Below are positions 8,792 through 15,495 of a stretch of 38,094 nt of DNA, one piece after another; position 1 is the stretch's first letter; the number at the start of each line of letters is the position of its first letter. Location of the stretch: positions 1 through 38,094 of IMG/VR virus record IMGVR_UViG_3300032287_003506; one strand, written 5' to 3'. This DNA comes from a virus. The notes under the pieces are model-generated. The model was not told the origin of the DNA. It searched no databases and was given only the letters and a program-made list of their open reading frames with translations. Both the position numbers and the translations under genes were made by a program.

Positions 8792-9154
8792 CTACGCCAC
8801 CGGTTCCAAGTCTTGACGTTGAGCATGATCGTATCCACACATAATTGCGTTAGCAAACCATGTGTACATCAGCTCTTCATCGCTATCGGGGAACAGTCGC
8901 TTAAACTCTTCGGCCCATATTTTTGCATTGAACGTGCTTGTGAGGTCGCTACGTACCTGCCTGTCTCCTGTTTTGTCTGGTGGTACAGGCGGATGGCAGC
9001 AACGGCAAGTATCAACCAACCCACACCCAGCACAAGGCAAGACAGTTGATTGTTTATCAGCGGTCGCTGGGCAATTACCCTCTGCCGTTTTAGGCATCAT
9101 GGCGATCACTAGCCCGGTCAAGGCAAATCCTAAAAATTTAAATCGGTTCATCAT
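8792..9154 (-). CDS. Secreted Cys-rich small protein
   Basis: A 120-aa protein with a clear signal-like N-terminus: Met-Met-Asn-Arg-Phe-Lys, a hydrophobic stretch GFALTGLVIAMM, then KTAEGN. A likely cleavage site follows AEG or lies close to it. The mature part is rich in Cys (CPATADK, CAGCGLVDTCRCC) and then helical (WAEEFKRLFPDSDEELMYTW). Upstream GAGAGGA serves as ribosome binding site. A secreted protein at the start of the head operon is unusual. It could act in the envelope during lysis or superinfection exclusion, but no family is recognised. The second Met codon is an equal start candidate. Confidence 0.7.
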   Translation of the reverse strand: MMNRFKFLGFALTGLVIAMMPKTAEGNCPATADKQSTVLPCAGCGLVDTCRCCHPPVPPDKTGDRQVRSDLTSTFNAKIWAEEFKRLFPDSDEELMYTWFANAIMCGYDHAQRQDLEPVA

Positions 9155-9228
9155 GGTTAGTTATCCTCTCAGGTTCTCGTAGTTTTGGTTGTTTTTGACA
9201 TAGTTTTTCTCAGGAGATAGGAATCGGG

Positions 9229-9435
9229 TTAGGCGTAGTCTCGCATCGGTTCGCCGCCAGTGTGGAAGGTCTCCATGCGATCCAGTGGCGCGATTATCTT
9301 GAGGAGCCGGGGGGCAATCTTCCCGCAACGTGCGCAACGGATCTCTAGGGCAAGCCAGGCCACCGCCAGGGCGACGGCAGCCTGACCGACCACGAGGAGA
9401 GCAAAGAGCCAAATTAGCGAAGACGTAGCGGGCAT
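9229..9435 (-). CDS. Small membrane protein with CxxC motif
   Basis: A 68-aa protein, MPATSSLIWLFALLVVGQAA, with one transmembrane helix at about residues 7-29. A short basic or zinc-like segment CARCGKIAPRLLK follows, with the tail RDYA. It is the first gene after the early-operon terminator and the late promoter-like motif B, which ends 4 nt before the ATG. The membrane helix plus CxxC layout recalls the 110-aa early protein at 20709-21041 with its order reversed. Its function is unknown. Holin-like or envelope roles are possible, but the true holin candidate lies elsewhere. Confidence 0.65.
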   Translation of the reverse strand: MPATSSLIWLFALLVVGQAAVALAVAWLALEIRCARCGKIAPRLLKIIAPLDRMETFHTGGEPMRDYA

Positions 9436-9439
9436 ACGT

Positions 9440-9467
9440 TACCTATACGCCAGAGAGAGGGTAGGGG
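9440..9467 (-). promoter_or_regulatory. Late promoter-like motif, copy B (head operon)
   Basis: On the minus strand it reads CCCCTACC, five bases CTCTC then TCTGGCGTATAGGTA, and ends 4 nt before ATG 9435. It is one nucleotide longer than copies A and C. The site follows the early terminator at 9541-9575, as expected for a promoter that restarts transcription for the head genes. The TATAGG box is at 9442-9447, 6 nt before the start codon. Confidence 0.68.
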
Positions 9468-9534
9468 AAGTAGGGGCAGAATCCAATGTCGAAAAATTAA
9501 GACTAAGCCCAATTCCCCCAAAATCGAGGGAATT

Positions 9535-9575
9535 AAAAAAGCCCCAACTGTAAAGTATCGCTTTACAGTTGGGGC
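9535..9575 (-). terminator. Early operon terminator
   Basis: A perfect 15-bp stem (9541-9555 with 9561-9575) has a 5-nt loop and is followed on the minus strand by six T (9535-9540). It lies 25 bp after the stop at 9600 and marks the end of the early transcript. A second, weaker hairpin with 7-bp arms (9511-9517 and 9528-9534) follows. The rest of 9468-9534 holds no gene that I can support. Confidence 0.93.
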
Positions 9576-9599
9576 GAGTAGGGAGAACTGTCTGTGGGG

Positions 9600-10022
9600 T
9601 TAGGTGGGCTTGCCTTCTAGAAGTGCGGTCCATCCGCGCCCCGCTATCTGCGCGACGTGCTCCGCCGCGCTCTCTGCCATCGTGCGACCATCGGAGAGCA
9701 CCATGTGAGGCAGGAGGTAGCCCACCACGGGCTCACCAGACTGCTCCGACCACTCCAGAGCGGCCTTGATCGCTAGGAGCGCAGCTCGCCACCGCTGACG
9801 GCGTACTTGATCCGCTTTAGCGTCGTGCCCCGCTCGAATGGTGACGCGGTAGCCGACTCCCTCAATCTCCCAGGCGAGCGTCTGGAGATCCGCAGACAGA
9901 TCGCTCATCCGGGCGAAGCGCTGGCATCCGTAGCGGCGTAGCGTGGCCTCAATCTCCTCTATGGTGCGCTCTACGGGAACGTCGGTCTTCTTGGCATAGG
10001 TGCCGCGTGGTTCAGCCATCAC
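9600..10022 (-). CDS. Conserved phage protein of unknown function, terminase-distal
   Basis: A protein of 139-140 aa. Either GTG 10022 or ATG 10019 can serve as the start; both overlap the previous stop. It begins MAEPRGTYAKKTDVPVERTI and continues EEIEATLRRYGC. This N-terminal pattern (TYAKKTDVPVERTIEEIE, then LRRYG) is one I recall in many phage hypothetical proteins near terminase and ABA-sandwich genes. Later text is LLPHMVLSDGRTMAESAAEH. It is the last gene of the early operon, followed by the terminator. Its function is unknown; a DNA or nucleotide role would be only a guess. Confidence 0.78.
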   Translation of the reverse strand: MMAEPRGTYAKKTDVPVERTIEEIEATLRRYGCQRFARMSDLSADLQTLAWEIEGVGYRVTIRAGHDAKADQVRRQRWRAALLAIKAALEWSEQSGEPVVGYLLPHMVLSDGRTMAESAAEHVAQIAGRGWTALLEGKPT

Positions 10023-10447
10023 AATGCTCCCTCCGGGTCGTCTCCAGCCCTGTCGGTGTCGGTGGCCTCATGCGCCGCTAGAAAGGCGAGACATAAAGCG
10101 TGGTAAGGGGAACCTGCCCTCCTGTAAATCCCGTCGTATTCGTGCTCAGTACCCTCTAAGAACTTGCCGCCGATGGCACAAGCGTAGTTTGGTAGCGGTG
10201 CTCTCGATCCGTTCATATCTGCGTAGACTGAACGCCACCACCACCCCCTCCGCTCAATCTCAATCCTCACAAGGTCGGCGGCGGCAGGGTCGGTGCAGAA
10301 CATCCCGGATGAGTAAACAGGTTTATCGTCCCGTGTTCGCCACATGGCATCTATCCACCCACCGCCCCCGTCGTCCGTTGGTTCGCCCTCTTGCCACCGC
10401 CACCCCATAGCCAGCGCAACCCGCTTGTTTATCTCCTCGTTGGTCAT
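10019..10447 (-). CDS. Phage ABA-sandwich domain-like protein
   Basis: A 142-aa protein starting MTNEEINKRVALAMGWRWQE. The start, with repeated Trp, then a segment with AAADLVRIEIERRGWWWRSV and a C-terminal YHALCLAFLAAHEA, matches the layout of small phage ABA-sandwich proteins, in which A-G-W appears early and ALCLAFL late. Those proteins occur in many phages and their role is not established. The ATG overlaps the stop of the preceding 53-aa gene (ATGA), and the stop overlaps the next start, so all three are translationally coupled. Confidence 0.75.
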   Translation of the reverse strand: MTNEEINKRVALAMGWRWQEGEPTDDGGGGWIDAMWRTRDDKPVYSSGMFCTDPAAADLVRIEIERRGWWWRSVYADMNGSRAPLPNYACAIGGKFLEGTEHEYDGIYRRAGSPYHALCLAFLAAHEATDTDRAGDDPEGAL

Positions 10448-10605
10448 CTCGATTGTTGCCCTCCACCGCTTGCCTGATCCGCAGCACGATTTAGAGCCTG
10501 AGCAAGTCTATAAGCCGACTGTCGGCTAATTTCCAAGCTCGTACCATCGGAAAATTTGATCGCAATCGTACCAGTCACAACATTTACAAAAACGTCAATA
10601 CCCAT
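10444..10605 (-). CDS. Small protein after terminase (53 aa)
   Basis: A 53-aa gene that is easy to miss. It starts at ATG 10605 with GGAGG about 10 nt upstream and begins MGIDVFVNVVTGTIAIKFSD. It ends GGGQQSR, with a TGA that overlaps the next ATG. The N-terminal half looks like a small beta hairpin, with NVVTGTIAIKFSDGTSLEIS, and the C-terminal half like a helix, SAYRLAQALNRAAD. It fills the 178-bp gap between terminase and the ABA-like gene. The strong ribosome binding site and the coupled stop support it as real. Its function is unknown. Confidence 0.75.
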   Translation of the reverse strand: MGIDVFVNVVTGTIAIKFSDGTSLEISRQSAYRLAQALNRAADQASGGGQQSR

Positions 10606-10624
10606 GTTTTTTTCTTCCTCCACT

Positions 10625-12304
10625 TCAAGCGTAATCTGTACGCTTCTCCTGCTTTGCCCAGCTAGGCATCAGCTTCTCTTCACGCTCACGGACGGCGCGG
10701 GCTTCCGAACTCTCGCCAGCTTCATCGTCCCCGCCTCGCTGGTTGTACTGCTCGGCGTCCAGGGCGTGATCCTCGCAGCCCTCGTCAATGTCCTCCGGGC
10801 GCTTCTTGCAGCTCACGGCGTCGTCGAGCTGCTGGACGAGGTTGGGACACTTGCTCTCGACAATCCGCCACATCGGGCAGACGGGAGGCGCTTCGCCGGG
10901 CGCGACTTCGGCCAGGACATCGGGCACCGTGGCGTTCATGTTGCGCCTCATGCGGTTCCAGCCCGACACGCGGCCCTTCTTGCTCGGGATCAGGTTAAGG
11001 CCCGCCGAGAAAAAGTCGTCACACGGCCATGTACCCACTTTGGGCTCGCCAGCCGCCGGGAACATCGCGGAGTCGCCATAGATCGGGGTATCGAGCGGAA
11101 GACCCTCCTCGATGAGCAGAGCCCGCACGAGCGCAGCTTGCTGTTTGCTGTCTTTGCCCGCCTGGTAGATCTCGCGTGTGGTTACTCTTTCGCCACGCGG
11201 GCCGAACCGATCCAGAGTGAACGCGAACGGAGCGCGGGTACCGTAGTCCAGCCCACCCTGAGCGGGCCAGTGTTTGGGAATCTTGACAGGCCCAATGCAG
11301 TGCCACGGCTTGCCATCCTTGAGGCGCAGGAACTCGGGGAAGAAGACGGAGCCACCTTGGCGCATGACGTGCTGAGACTCAGAAAGGAACGCGGGCAAGG
11401 TATCGTCGTCAATCTTGGCTTGACATGCCGCCAGATCGAGCCCGGCCCAAGTCGGCGTCCCCTCGACGATGATGTCGCGCGTGTTCCCGTCCGCCCCACG
11501 TTGCTCCTGAGTCACGAGCCCCAGTATCGCGGGAACTTCCTGGTAGGGGAGGCGATCCGACAGAATACGAGTCCGCCCCGCTTTGAGGCGAGCCATTACC
11601 CCGCCCGAGTGGATCAGGTTCTGGATGAAGACCACGGAGCAGTCTGGAGCACGGGTACCAAGTACTGCGCGGGTCAGGCGATCCACTTTCCCCAGGACAG
11701 CTTTAGGACCGTCTGCTTCGTCGTCTATGTCGTCGAGGATGATCAGATCAGGCCGACGCCCGCCGACCTTGAGCCCGCGCACATTCTTATCAAGACCGAT
11801 CCCCATGACCGTCACATGGTTCTCGGTTCGGAGGTAGTTCTGCCGCCAGCCTTTGGAGATCCCATAGACCGACTCCTGCCGCCCGACCCCGAGGCTTTCC
11901 AGTGTCGCCTGGATGTCCTGGACGTGCTTATCGGCAGCGTCTTGCGTGGCGCACACGTAGAGGATGAACGAGCGCGACGCCCGGATGATCGCGCGCGCCG
12001 TGGCCAGCTCGACGGTCGTGGACTTCCCACCGCCACGAGGCCAGCACTCCACGAACGCCGCTTGGCGCTTGCCAACTTCCAGACCCTCAAACCACTCCCA
12101 AAGCCGTCGGTGGTGCGCAGCAAGAGGAGCCGAGGCAATGTCGGATAAGTGGCGAGTGAGCCAGTCTTCCCACTGTTGCTCGTGTCCGGGCAGGGGAGAG
12201 GCGTCCCCGAGGGTTTCGCCCCACTCCGAGGCGAGCAGCTCCAGCATCCCCGCCAGGAGATTCCCGGTCGTCAGGGGAGCGGTATCAAAGCCACGAGCAG
12301 ACAT
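10625..12304 (-). CDS. terL: Terminase large subunit (DNA packaging ATPase and nuclease)
   Basis: A 559-aa protein that packages phage DNA into the procapsid through the portal. The N-terminal ATPase shows Walker A, WPRGGGKST (about residues 88-96), Walker B, DLIILDDID (186-194), and the segment YVCAT (116-120). The C-terminal RNase H-like nuclease shows acidic residues in GGLDYGT (D353), IYGDSA (D411) and CEDHALDAEQY (D512, D516). Its length is normal. The ATG at 12304 overlaps the upstream stop as TAATG, with GGAGGAGAG as ribosome binding site. The gene is at the end of the early operon rather than beside the portal, with the early terminator and a late promoter-like motif between them. Confidence 0.95.
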   Translation of the reverse strand: MSARGFDTAPLTTGNLLAGMLELLASEWGETLGDASPLPGHEQQWEDWLTRHLSDIASAPLAAHHRRLWEWFEGLEVGKRQAAFVECWPRGGGKSTTVELATARAIIRASRSFILYVCATQDAADKHVQDIQATLESLGVGRQESVYGISKGWRQNYLRTENHVTVMGIGLDKNVRGLKVGGRRPDLIILDDIDDEADGPKAVLGKVDRLTRAVLGTRAPDCSVVFIQNLIHSGGVMARLKAGRTRILSDRLPYQEVPAILGLVTQEQRGADGNTRDIIVEGTPTWAGLDLAACQAKIDDDTLPAFLSESQHVMRQGGSVFFPEFLRLKDGKPWHCIGPVKIPKHWPAQGGLDYGTRAPFAFTLDRFGPRGERVTTREIYQAGKDSKQQAALVRALLIEEGLPLDTPIYGDSAMFPAAGEPKVGTWPCDDFFSAGLNLIPSKKGRVSGWNRMRRNMNATVPDVLAEVAPGEAPPVCPMWRIVESKCPNLVQQLDDAVSCKKRPEDIDEGCEDHALDAEQYNQRGGDDEAGESSEARAVREREEKLMPSWAKQEKRTDYA

Positions 12305-12319
12305 TACAGACTCTCCTCC
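12299..12319. repeat. 21-bp direct repeat, right junction of inserted gene
   Basis: A perfect copy of 12757-12777, 458 bp apart. It includes the ribosome binding site GGAGGAGAG, the stop TAA and the start ATG. Deleting one repeat plus the AT-rich gene would join the 90-aa gene directly to terL with the same TAATG junction. Confidence 0.9.
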
Positions 12320-12762
12320 GAGAACAAAGACAAGGGGCGCTTGCTATGAACCAGCAGATCAGCAAGGTACCGCCCTTCTCCCTCAAGCTGTCTTCGACGC
12401 GAACCTGACTTGACAGCATGCCATCTTTTCACATACGAAGCGCGACCGAAATACCAGCGGAGCCCAATCCTAGAATATGTTTCGGGAATGGTAGTACCCC
12501 TTGCCAGTAAATGCAGAATCATCTCCGGTATCTCGTCAATACTTCCTAATAACCAATGAACGCCATATGAACCACACGAACGACAAAAATCGGGATTTTC
12601 TAATGCTAAAAAATCTAACGAAGGATTATTGAAAAGGATTTTTATTGCATGCTCGCATTCAGACGATAGAACGAAAGCCGCTTCGCCACCAGTGATATTT
12701 GGATTAGCGGCAAGCGGGCAAAATCTTTCTTTCAGACTGAGGTTTGTATCAACGCGAGACAT
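12304..12762 (-). CDS. AT-rich accessory gene between repeats (moron candidate)
   Basis: A 152-aa protein, MSRVDTNLSLKERFCPLAAN. Its DNA is visibly richer in A and T than the genes on both sides, mainly at 12400-12750, and a perfect 21-bp repeat lies at each end. Both the upstream 90-aa protein and this protein end in EESL because the repeat encodes it. The protein contains CRSCGSYGVHWLLGSIDEIPEM, a CxxC pair, and a Trp/Arg-rich C-terminal part RWYFGRASYVKRWHAVK. No family is recognised. The layout suggests acquired cargo, such as an anti-defence or exclusion gene, carried inside the early operon without a promoter of its own. Confidence 0.75.
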   Translation of the reverse strand: MSRVDTNLSLKERFCPLAANPNITGGEAAFVLSSECEHAIKILFNNPSLDFLALENPDFCRSCGSYGVHWLLGSIDEIPEMILHLLARGTTIPETYSRIGLRWYFGRASYVKRWHAVKSGSRRRQLEGEGRYLADLLVHSKRPLSLFSEESL

Positions 12763-12777
12763 TACAGACTCTCCTCC
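12757..12777. repeat. 21-bp direct repeat, left junction of inserted gene
   Basis: A perfect copy of 12299-12319. It spans the stop of the 90-aa zinc-finger-like gene and the start of the 152-aa gene. The likely origin is insertion by recombination at a duplicated junction, or a duplication created to supply the new gene with a translation signal. Confidence 0.9.
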
Positions 12778-13034
12778 AGCGCTTGGCGTTTCTCCCAGTC
12801 ACGCGGGCGCTTGTTCCACGGCTTGCCAGCCGGACGCAAAAGCGCCCAGTGGCTTCCCGGCGCGTGTCCGAAGTGCCAGGATTTGCACTTCGGACAGTTG
12901 TACACCTCCATGAGATCGCGCCCAGGGGAAGAGCCGTAGACCATGACGAGCTGACGAGTCGCCGCCGCCCTGGTCCCGAAGGCCATCTTCCCCACACACT
13001 GAAATCTCGGGCTGGAGACTATGCGACGAGTCAC
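12762..13034 (-). CDS. Small zinc-finger-like protein
   Basis: A 90-aa protein starting at GTG 13034, coupled to the previous gene as TAGTG. It contains NCPKCKSWHFGHAPGSHW, a CxxC followed by His residues, which could bind zinc. The rest is basic (WNKRPRDWEKRQALEESL). A nucleic-acid-binding role is plausible from the charge and the zinc site. The exact family is not recognised. The stop lies in the 21-bp repeat that borders the inserted gene. Confidence 0.7.
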   Translation of the reverse strand: MTRRIVSSPRFQCVGKMAFGTRAAATRQLVMVYGSSPGRDLMEVYNCPKCKSWHFGHAPGSHWALLRPAGKPWNKRPRDWEKRQALEESL

Positions 13035-13318
13035 TAGAGATCAGCCTCGATAACGATCGGGCTGACGAAGGCAGCCCGATCTCCCGCGAGAAGGTTGGCG
13101 ATAGTTGCCGCCTGGACTCGAATGGTTTGGGCCTGGTTCTCGTTTAGTTTCTGGAGGCGATCTATCTCCGCCTCAAGCTCCTCGACGGCAGCGCCCTGGA
13201 CGCGAATGTCTGTCGGAGGTATTACACCTCTTTGGTTCTCCGCCCGGCCAACGTCCGATAGTGCTGTCCTTTTGGCTATGCGTTGGCGCATAAGCCGTGT
13301 AGCTTGGCTTGTGTTCAT
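13034..13318 (-). CDS. Coiled-coil protein of unknown function
   Basis: A 94-aa protein; ATG 13318 was chosen because it lies 4 nt after the preceding stop at 13323. It begins MNTSQATRLMRQRIAKRTAL. A helical, coiled-coil-like stretch follows, AAVEELEAEIDRLQKLNENQ and AQTIRVQAATIANLLAGDRA. It is small and has no membrane segment. It may oligomerise, but no function is recognised. It lies two genes before terL, or one gene away without the inserted gene. A small terminase subunit is possible but not supported by a motif. Confidence 0.65.
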   Translation of the reverse strand: MNTSQATRLMRQRIAKRTALSDVGRAENQRGVIPPTDIRVQGAAVEELEAEIDRLQKLNENQAQTIRVQAATIANLLAGDRAAFVSPIVIEADL

Positions 13319-13322
13319 GCCG

Positions 13323-13976
13323 TCACACTCCCACTTTCGGCCCGATAGAACCGTCGTTCTCGTACCAGACAAACTCCCCTTGCTCACCTACCGGGAGATG
13401 CTTCTGGCACTTGACACAGTAGGTAGCTCCATAGAACTTCGGGTCTCGTGCGTAGGTCTCGGCGATAGAGCGGCCCATGGTGGTAACCGTTCCGCAAGTC
13501 AAGTGCTTGTAGGCATCGCGCACCGGGCGCACAAATCCTTTCGCGCGTTCTTCCTCGGTGAGTACGACATAGCGTTCGTGCATCCCATCGGCCCGCGTCC
13601 CCCCATTGGGATTCAGTGGATCGTATGGAGTACCGTTGGTCGTAGTCTTAGCGGATCGGTCTACGGGCGGGGGCTCGGGAGTCGGGGCAACGGGGCAAGA
13701 CTCTTCAGCAGAGTAGCCCGCTTCCTTCAGTCCGGTAGCTACTTCCGGCCCGATGAGCGCCACCAGATCATTGCCTATCGCAGCTCCCGCAATAACGCCA
13801 AAGTTCACGACCTCGCCTTGCTCAAAAACGTAAGTCACCATCGCGTCAGGGTCGGCGGATTCCAGAGCCCTTCGAAGCGCCCGAACCGTAATCCCTGGAA
13901 CGTCCACCACACCATTAGCACTCGGCACCGGGCGAGAAACGTAGTTCACGCCATCAATTTTCTTGTAAGTATTCAT
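13323..13976 (-). CDS. Conserved phage protein with CxxC domain
   Basis: A 217-aa protein, MNTYKKIDGVNYVSRPVPSA. The N-terminal part resembles a small regulatory fold (ITVRALRRALESADPDAMVT). A Pro-rich linker follows at about residues 99-110. The C-terminal part, from about 145, contains HLTCGTVTTMGRSIAETYAR, then DPKFYGATYCVKCQKHLPVG and EFVWYENDGSIG. I recall this C-terminal pattern, with CGTVT, IAETYARDPKFYGATFC and CxxC, in many phage hypothetical proteins. Four Cys could form a zinc site. The role is unknown. It is part of the early operon. Confidence 0.78.
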   Translation of the reverse strand: MNTYKKIDGVNYVSRPVPSANGVVDVPGITVRALRRALESADPDAMVTYVFEQGEVVNFGVIAGAAIGNDLVALIGPEVATGLKEAGYSAEESCPVAPTPEPPPVDRSAKTTTNGTPYDPLNPNGGTRADGMHERYVVLTEEERAKGFVRPVRDAYKHLTCGTVTTMGRSIAETYARDPKFYGATYCVKCQKHLPVGEQGEFVWYENDGSIGPKVGV

Positions 13977-13981
13977 ACAAC

Positions 13982-14779
13982 CTAACCTCTGTCTTTCTTT
14001 CCTGCGATCTGATGAGCGGGCGCGACTTCTGCCGAGAGATACGTCAAGGCAGTCAGTACACGCTTCCGGTCTTGGGGGTCTTTGACGTTCGTACCGATCA
14101 GCTCCACGACGCGAGCGATTAGCGCCTGAGACTGCACCCGTGTAAACGAGTTGGCCCGAATGTCCATAACACGGGCGGAAGTGTCCACAAGCCCGCGCAG
14201 AGCCGCCACATGCGCGTGAATGGCCTTTGAGTCGCTGGTACGCACTTGCTGGCCTGTCAGAAGCTCGTAGGCCTCCCGAATCAGCCCGTGGACTTTCTCA
14301 AGCGCCTCACCCTCCAGGGTCTCGGCGGTCTTCCGGTTGTCTTCCTCGTCCCAGTCGTCCGCCGAGGCGATCCCCACGGCATCGAGAGCCACTTCCACAC
14401 GCCCACCACCGCCGCCCAGGACTTCCTCCATGATCTCGTCCGCTTGGTGGAGTATCCGGCGCAGGGAGTAGAGGTCAGGCCCGCACGAGATCTCCTGGGT
14501 GAGTAGGGTTCGCACCAAGGCCAGCTCGTCCACCAGGTCGAACGGATCGGGGGCTGCGAGCGCCTCGTGGAAGTCGTCTTGCTGATCCGCCGAGAGTCGG
14601 TGAGCATACCGGGATCGCTTCCCGTGGACAAAATTGGGGTGAGCGGGGCCAGCAAGAACATTCCCGCCATGCCGACGACACCGCCCAGTTCCGTTGTGAT
14701 TGGTTCCCCATCCCGCAGCCCGCCCACACGGGTTTTTAGTCTGAACAGAGATACCGCCAAAGTCGCCGCACGTTTTCAC
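13982..14779 (-). CDS. HGG-motif zinc-binding protein, candidate terminase small subunit
   Basis: A 265-aa protein starting at GTG 14779, coupled as GTGA. The N-terminus is Cys/His-rich: KTCGDFGG, NPCGRAAGWGTNHNGTGRC, RRHGG, and then PAHPNFVHGKRSRY. This CxxxxG, RCRRHGG, HG-RS pattern occurs in a group of phage proteins near packaging genes. The rest (about 60-265) is helical and acidic, with repeated Ala/Leu/Glu and a segment VELIGTNVKDPQDRKRVLTA. It could be the DNA-recognition subunit of terminase, but three or four genes separate it from terL. A general DNA-binding role is also possible. Confidence 0.7.
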   Translation of the reverse strand: MKTCGDFGGISVQTKNPCGRAAGWGTNHNGTGRCRRHGGNVLAGPAHPNFVHGKRSRYAHRLSADQQDDFHEALAAPDPFDLVDELALVRTLLTQEISCGPDLYSLRRILHQADEIMEEVLGGGGGRVEVALDAVGIASADDWDEEDNRKTAETLEGEALEKVHGLIREAYELLTGQQVRTSDSKAIHAHVAALRGLVDTSARVMDIRANSFTRVQSQALIARVVELIGTNVKDPQDRKRVLTALTYLSAEVAPAHQIAGKKDRG

Positions 14780-15495
14780 GAGACACCTCTCGCCTGTTGG
14801 GCTAGTTGCAGACCTATGAACTCCGTATAGGCAGGAGGAATCGCCTGAGAGAGCCCCTTCATCGGCATCCAGTTGATCCCCATTGCCTCCTGCGCGGCTT
14901 TCACGTCAAACGTTTCTCTCTCTTCGTTTCTGACTACGTTCTGCTGAGCGGTCGATCCCGTAACAGTTATGGTTTTCCTGCGATTCCACCGCGATGAGTC
15001 ACTCATCGCGGTGTGCCCTGTAACCGTGATGGCTCGTCGAGCCACTTTGCCATGACGGCACGTAAGGCCACAAAGAAGCAGCCAGTTGGTCTCAAATAAG
15101 CGGTGCCGTCGCAACTCCGCCCCGCACGTAGTACACAATCCGAACATCGTCCCGCAAAGCATTACGGGATTCTCCAGAGGAGCGCCGGGTACGTTCTCAA
15201 TCACGTAGGGTTTGCCGGTCGCTCTCAGAAGCGCACGGGTCTGGGGGATCAGGTTGGGGTGCTCTTTATAGTTGGGCATCCCCTTGAGCGCACAAAACGC
15301 CTGACAAGGCGGCGAAGCGTGTATGGCGTCGAACTCCCGCCAGTGTTTAGCTAGAAACTCCAGCGCGTCACACTGGACAAAAGCAAACGGGTATCGTGGC
15401 TGGGGATTAATGTCCACACCAATCACCTCGAAGCCCGCACGATGATAGCCCATGGCAGCGCCACCCTGGCAACAAAAGAGATCAAGAAGTTTCAT
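14776..15495 (-). CDS. C5-cytosine DNA methyltransferase
   Basis: A 239-aa protein; ATG 15495 overlaps the previous stop as ATGA, and the open frame upstream is not used. Motif I is LDLFCCQGGAAMGYHRAG (residues 4-21), and motif II-like text VIGVDINPQ follows. Motif IV SPPCQ (61-65) holds the catalytic Cys64, motif VI is YVIENVPG (97-104), motif VIII RRHRLFET (129-136) and a C-terminal motif X-like segment PAYTEFIGLQLA. It is short, so the target recognition region is small. It transfers a methyl group from S-adenosylmethionine to cytosine C5. No restriction partner is nearby, so protection of phage DNA from host restriction is likely. Confidence 0.92.
   Translation of the reverse strand: MKLLDLFCCQGGAAMGYHRAGFEVIGVDINPQPRYPFAFVQCDALEFLAKHWREFDAIHASPPCQAFCALKGMPNYKEHPNLIPQTRALLRATGKPYVIENVPGAPLENPVMLCGTMFGLCTTCGAELRRHRLFETNWLLLCGLTCRHGKVARRAITVTGHTAMSDSSRWNRRKTITVTGSTAQQNVVRNEERETFDVKAAQEAMGINWMPMKGLSQAIPPAYTEFIGLQLAQQARGVS

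Noticed and set aside
9195-9223. TTGACA followed 17 bp later by TAGGAA on the plus strand
   Set aside because: The -10 is poor, and a transcript would run antisense to the late genes with no plus-strand gene downstream.
9439-9633. 64-residue open frame on minus strand across the early terminator
   Set aside because: It spans the 15-bp stem and T run, has no ribosome binding site and overlaps the end of a better-supported gene.
10556-12148. 530-residue open frame on plus strand opposite the large terminase
   Set aside because: It lies entirely antisense to a gene with clear Walker and nuclease motifs. Its composition is typical of a shadow frame in GC-rich DNA.
14815-14840. CGTATAGGCAGGAGG on the plus strand as a motif copy
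   Set aside because: It matches only the TATAGG part, lies in the methyltransferase gene on the wrong strand, and has no plus-strand gene after it.
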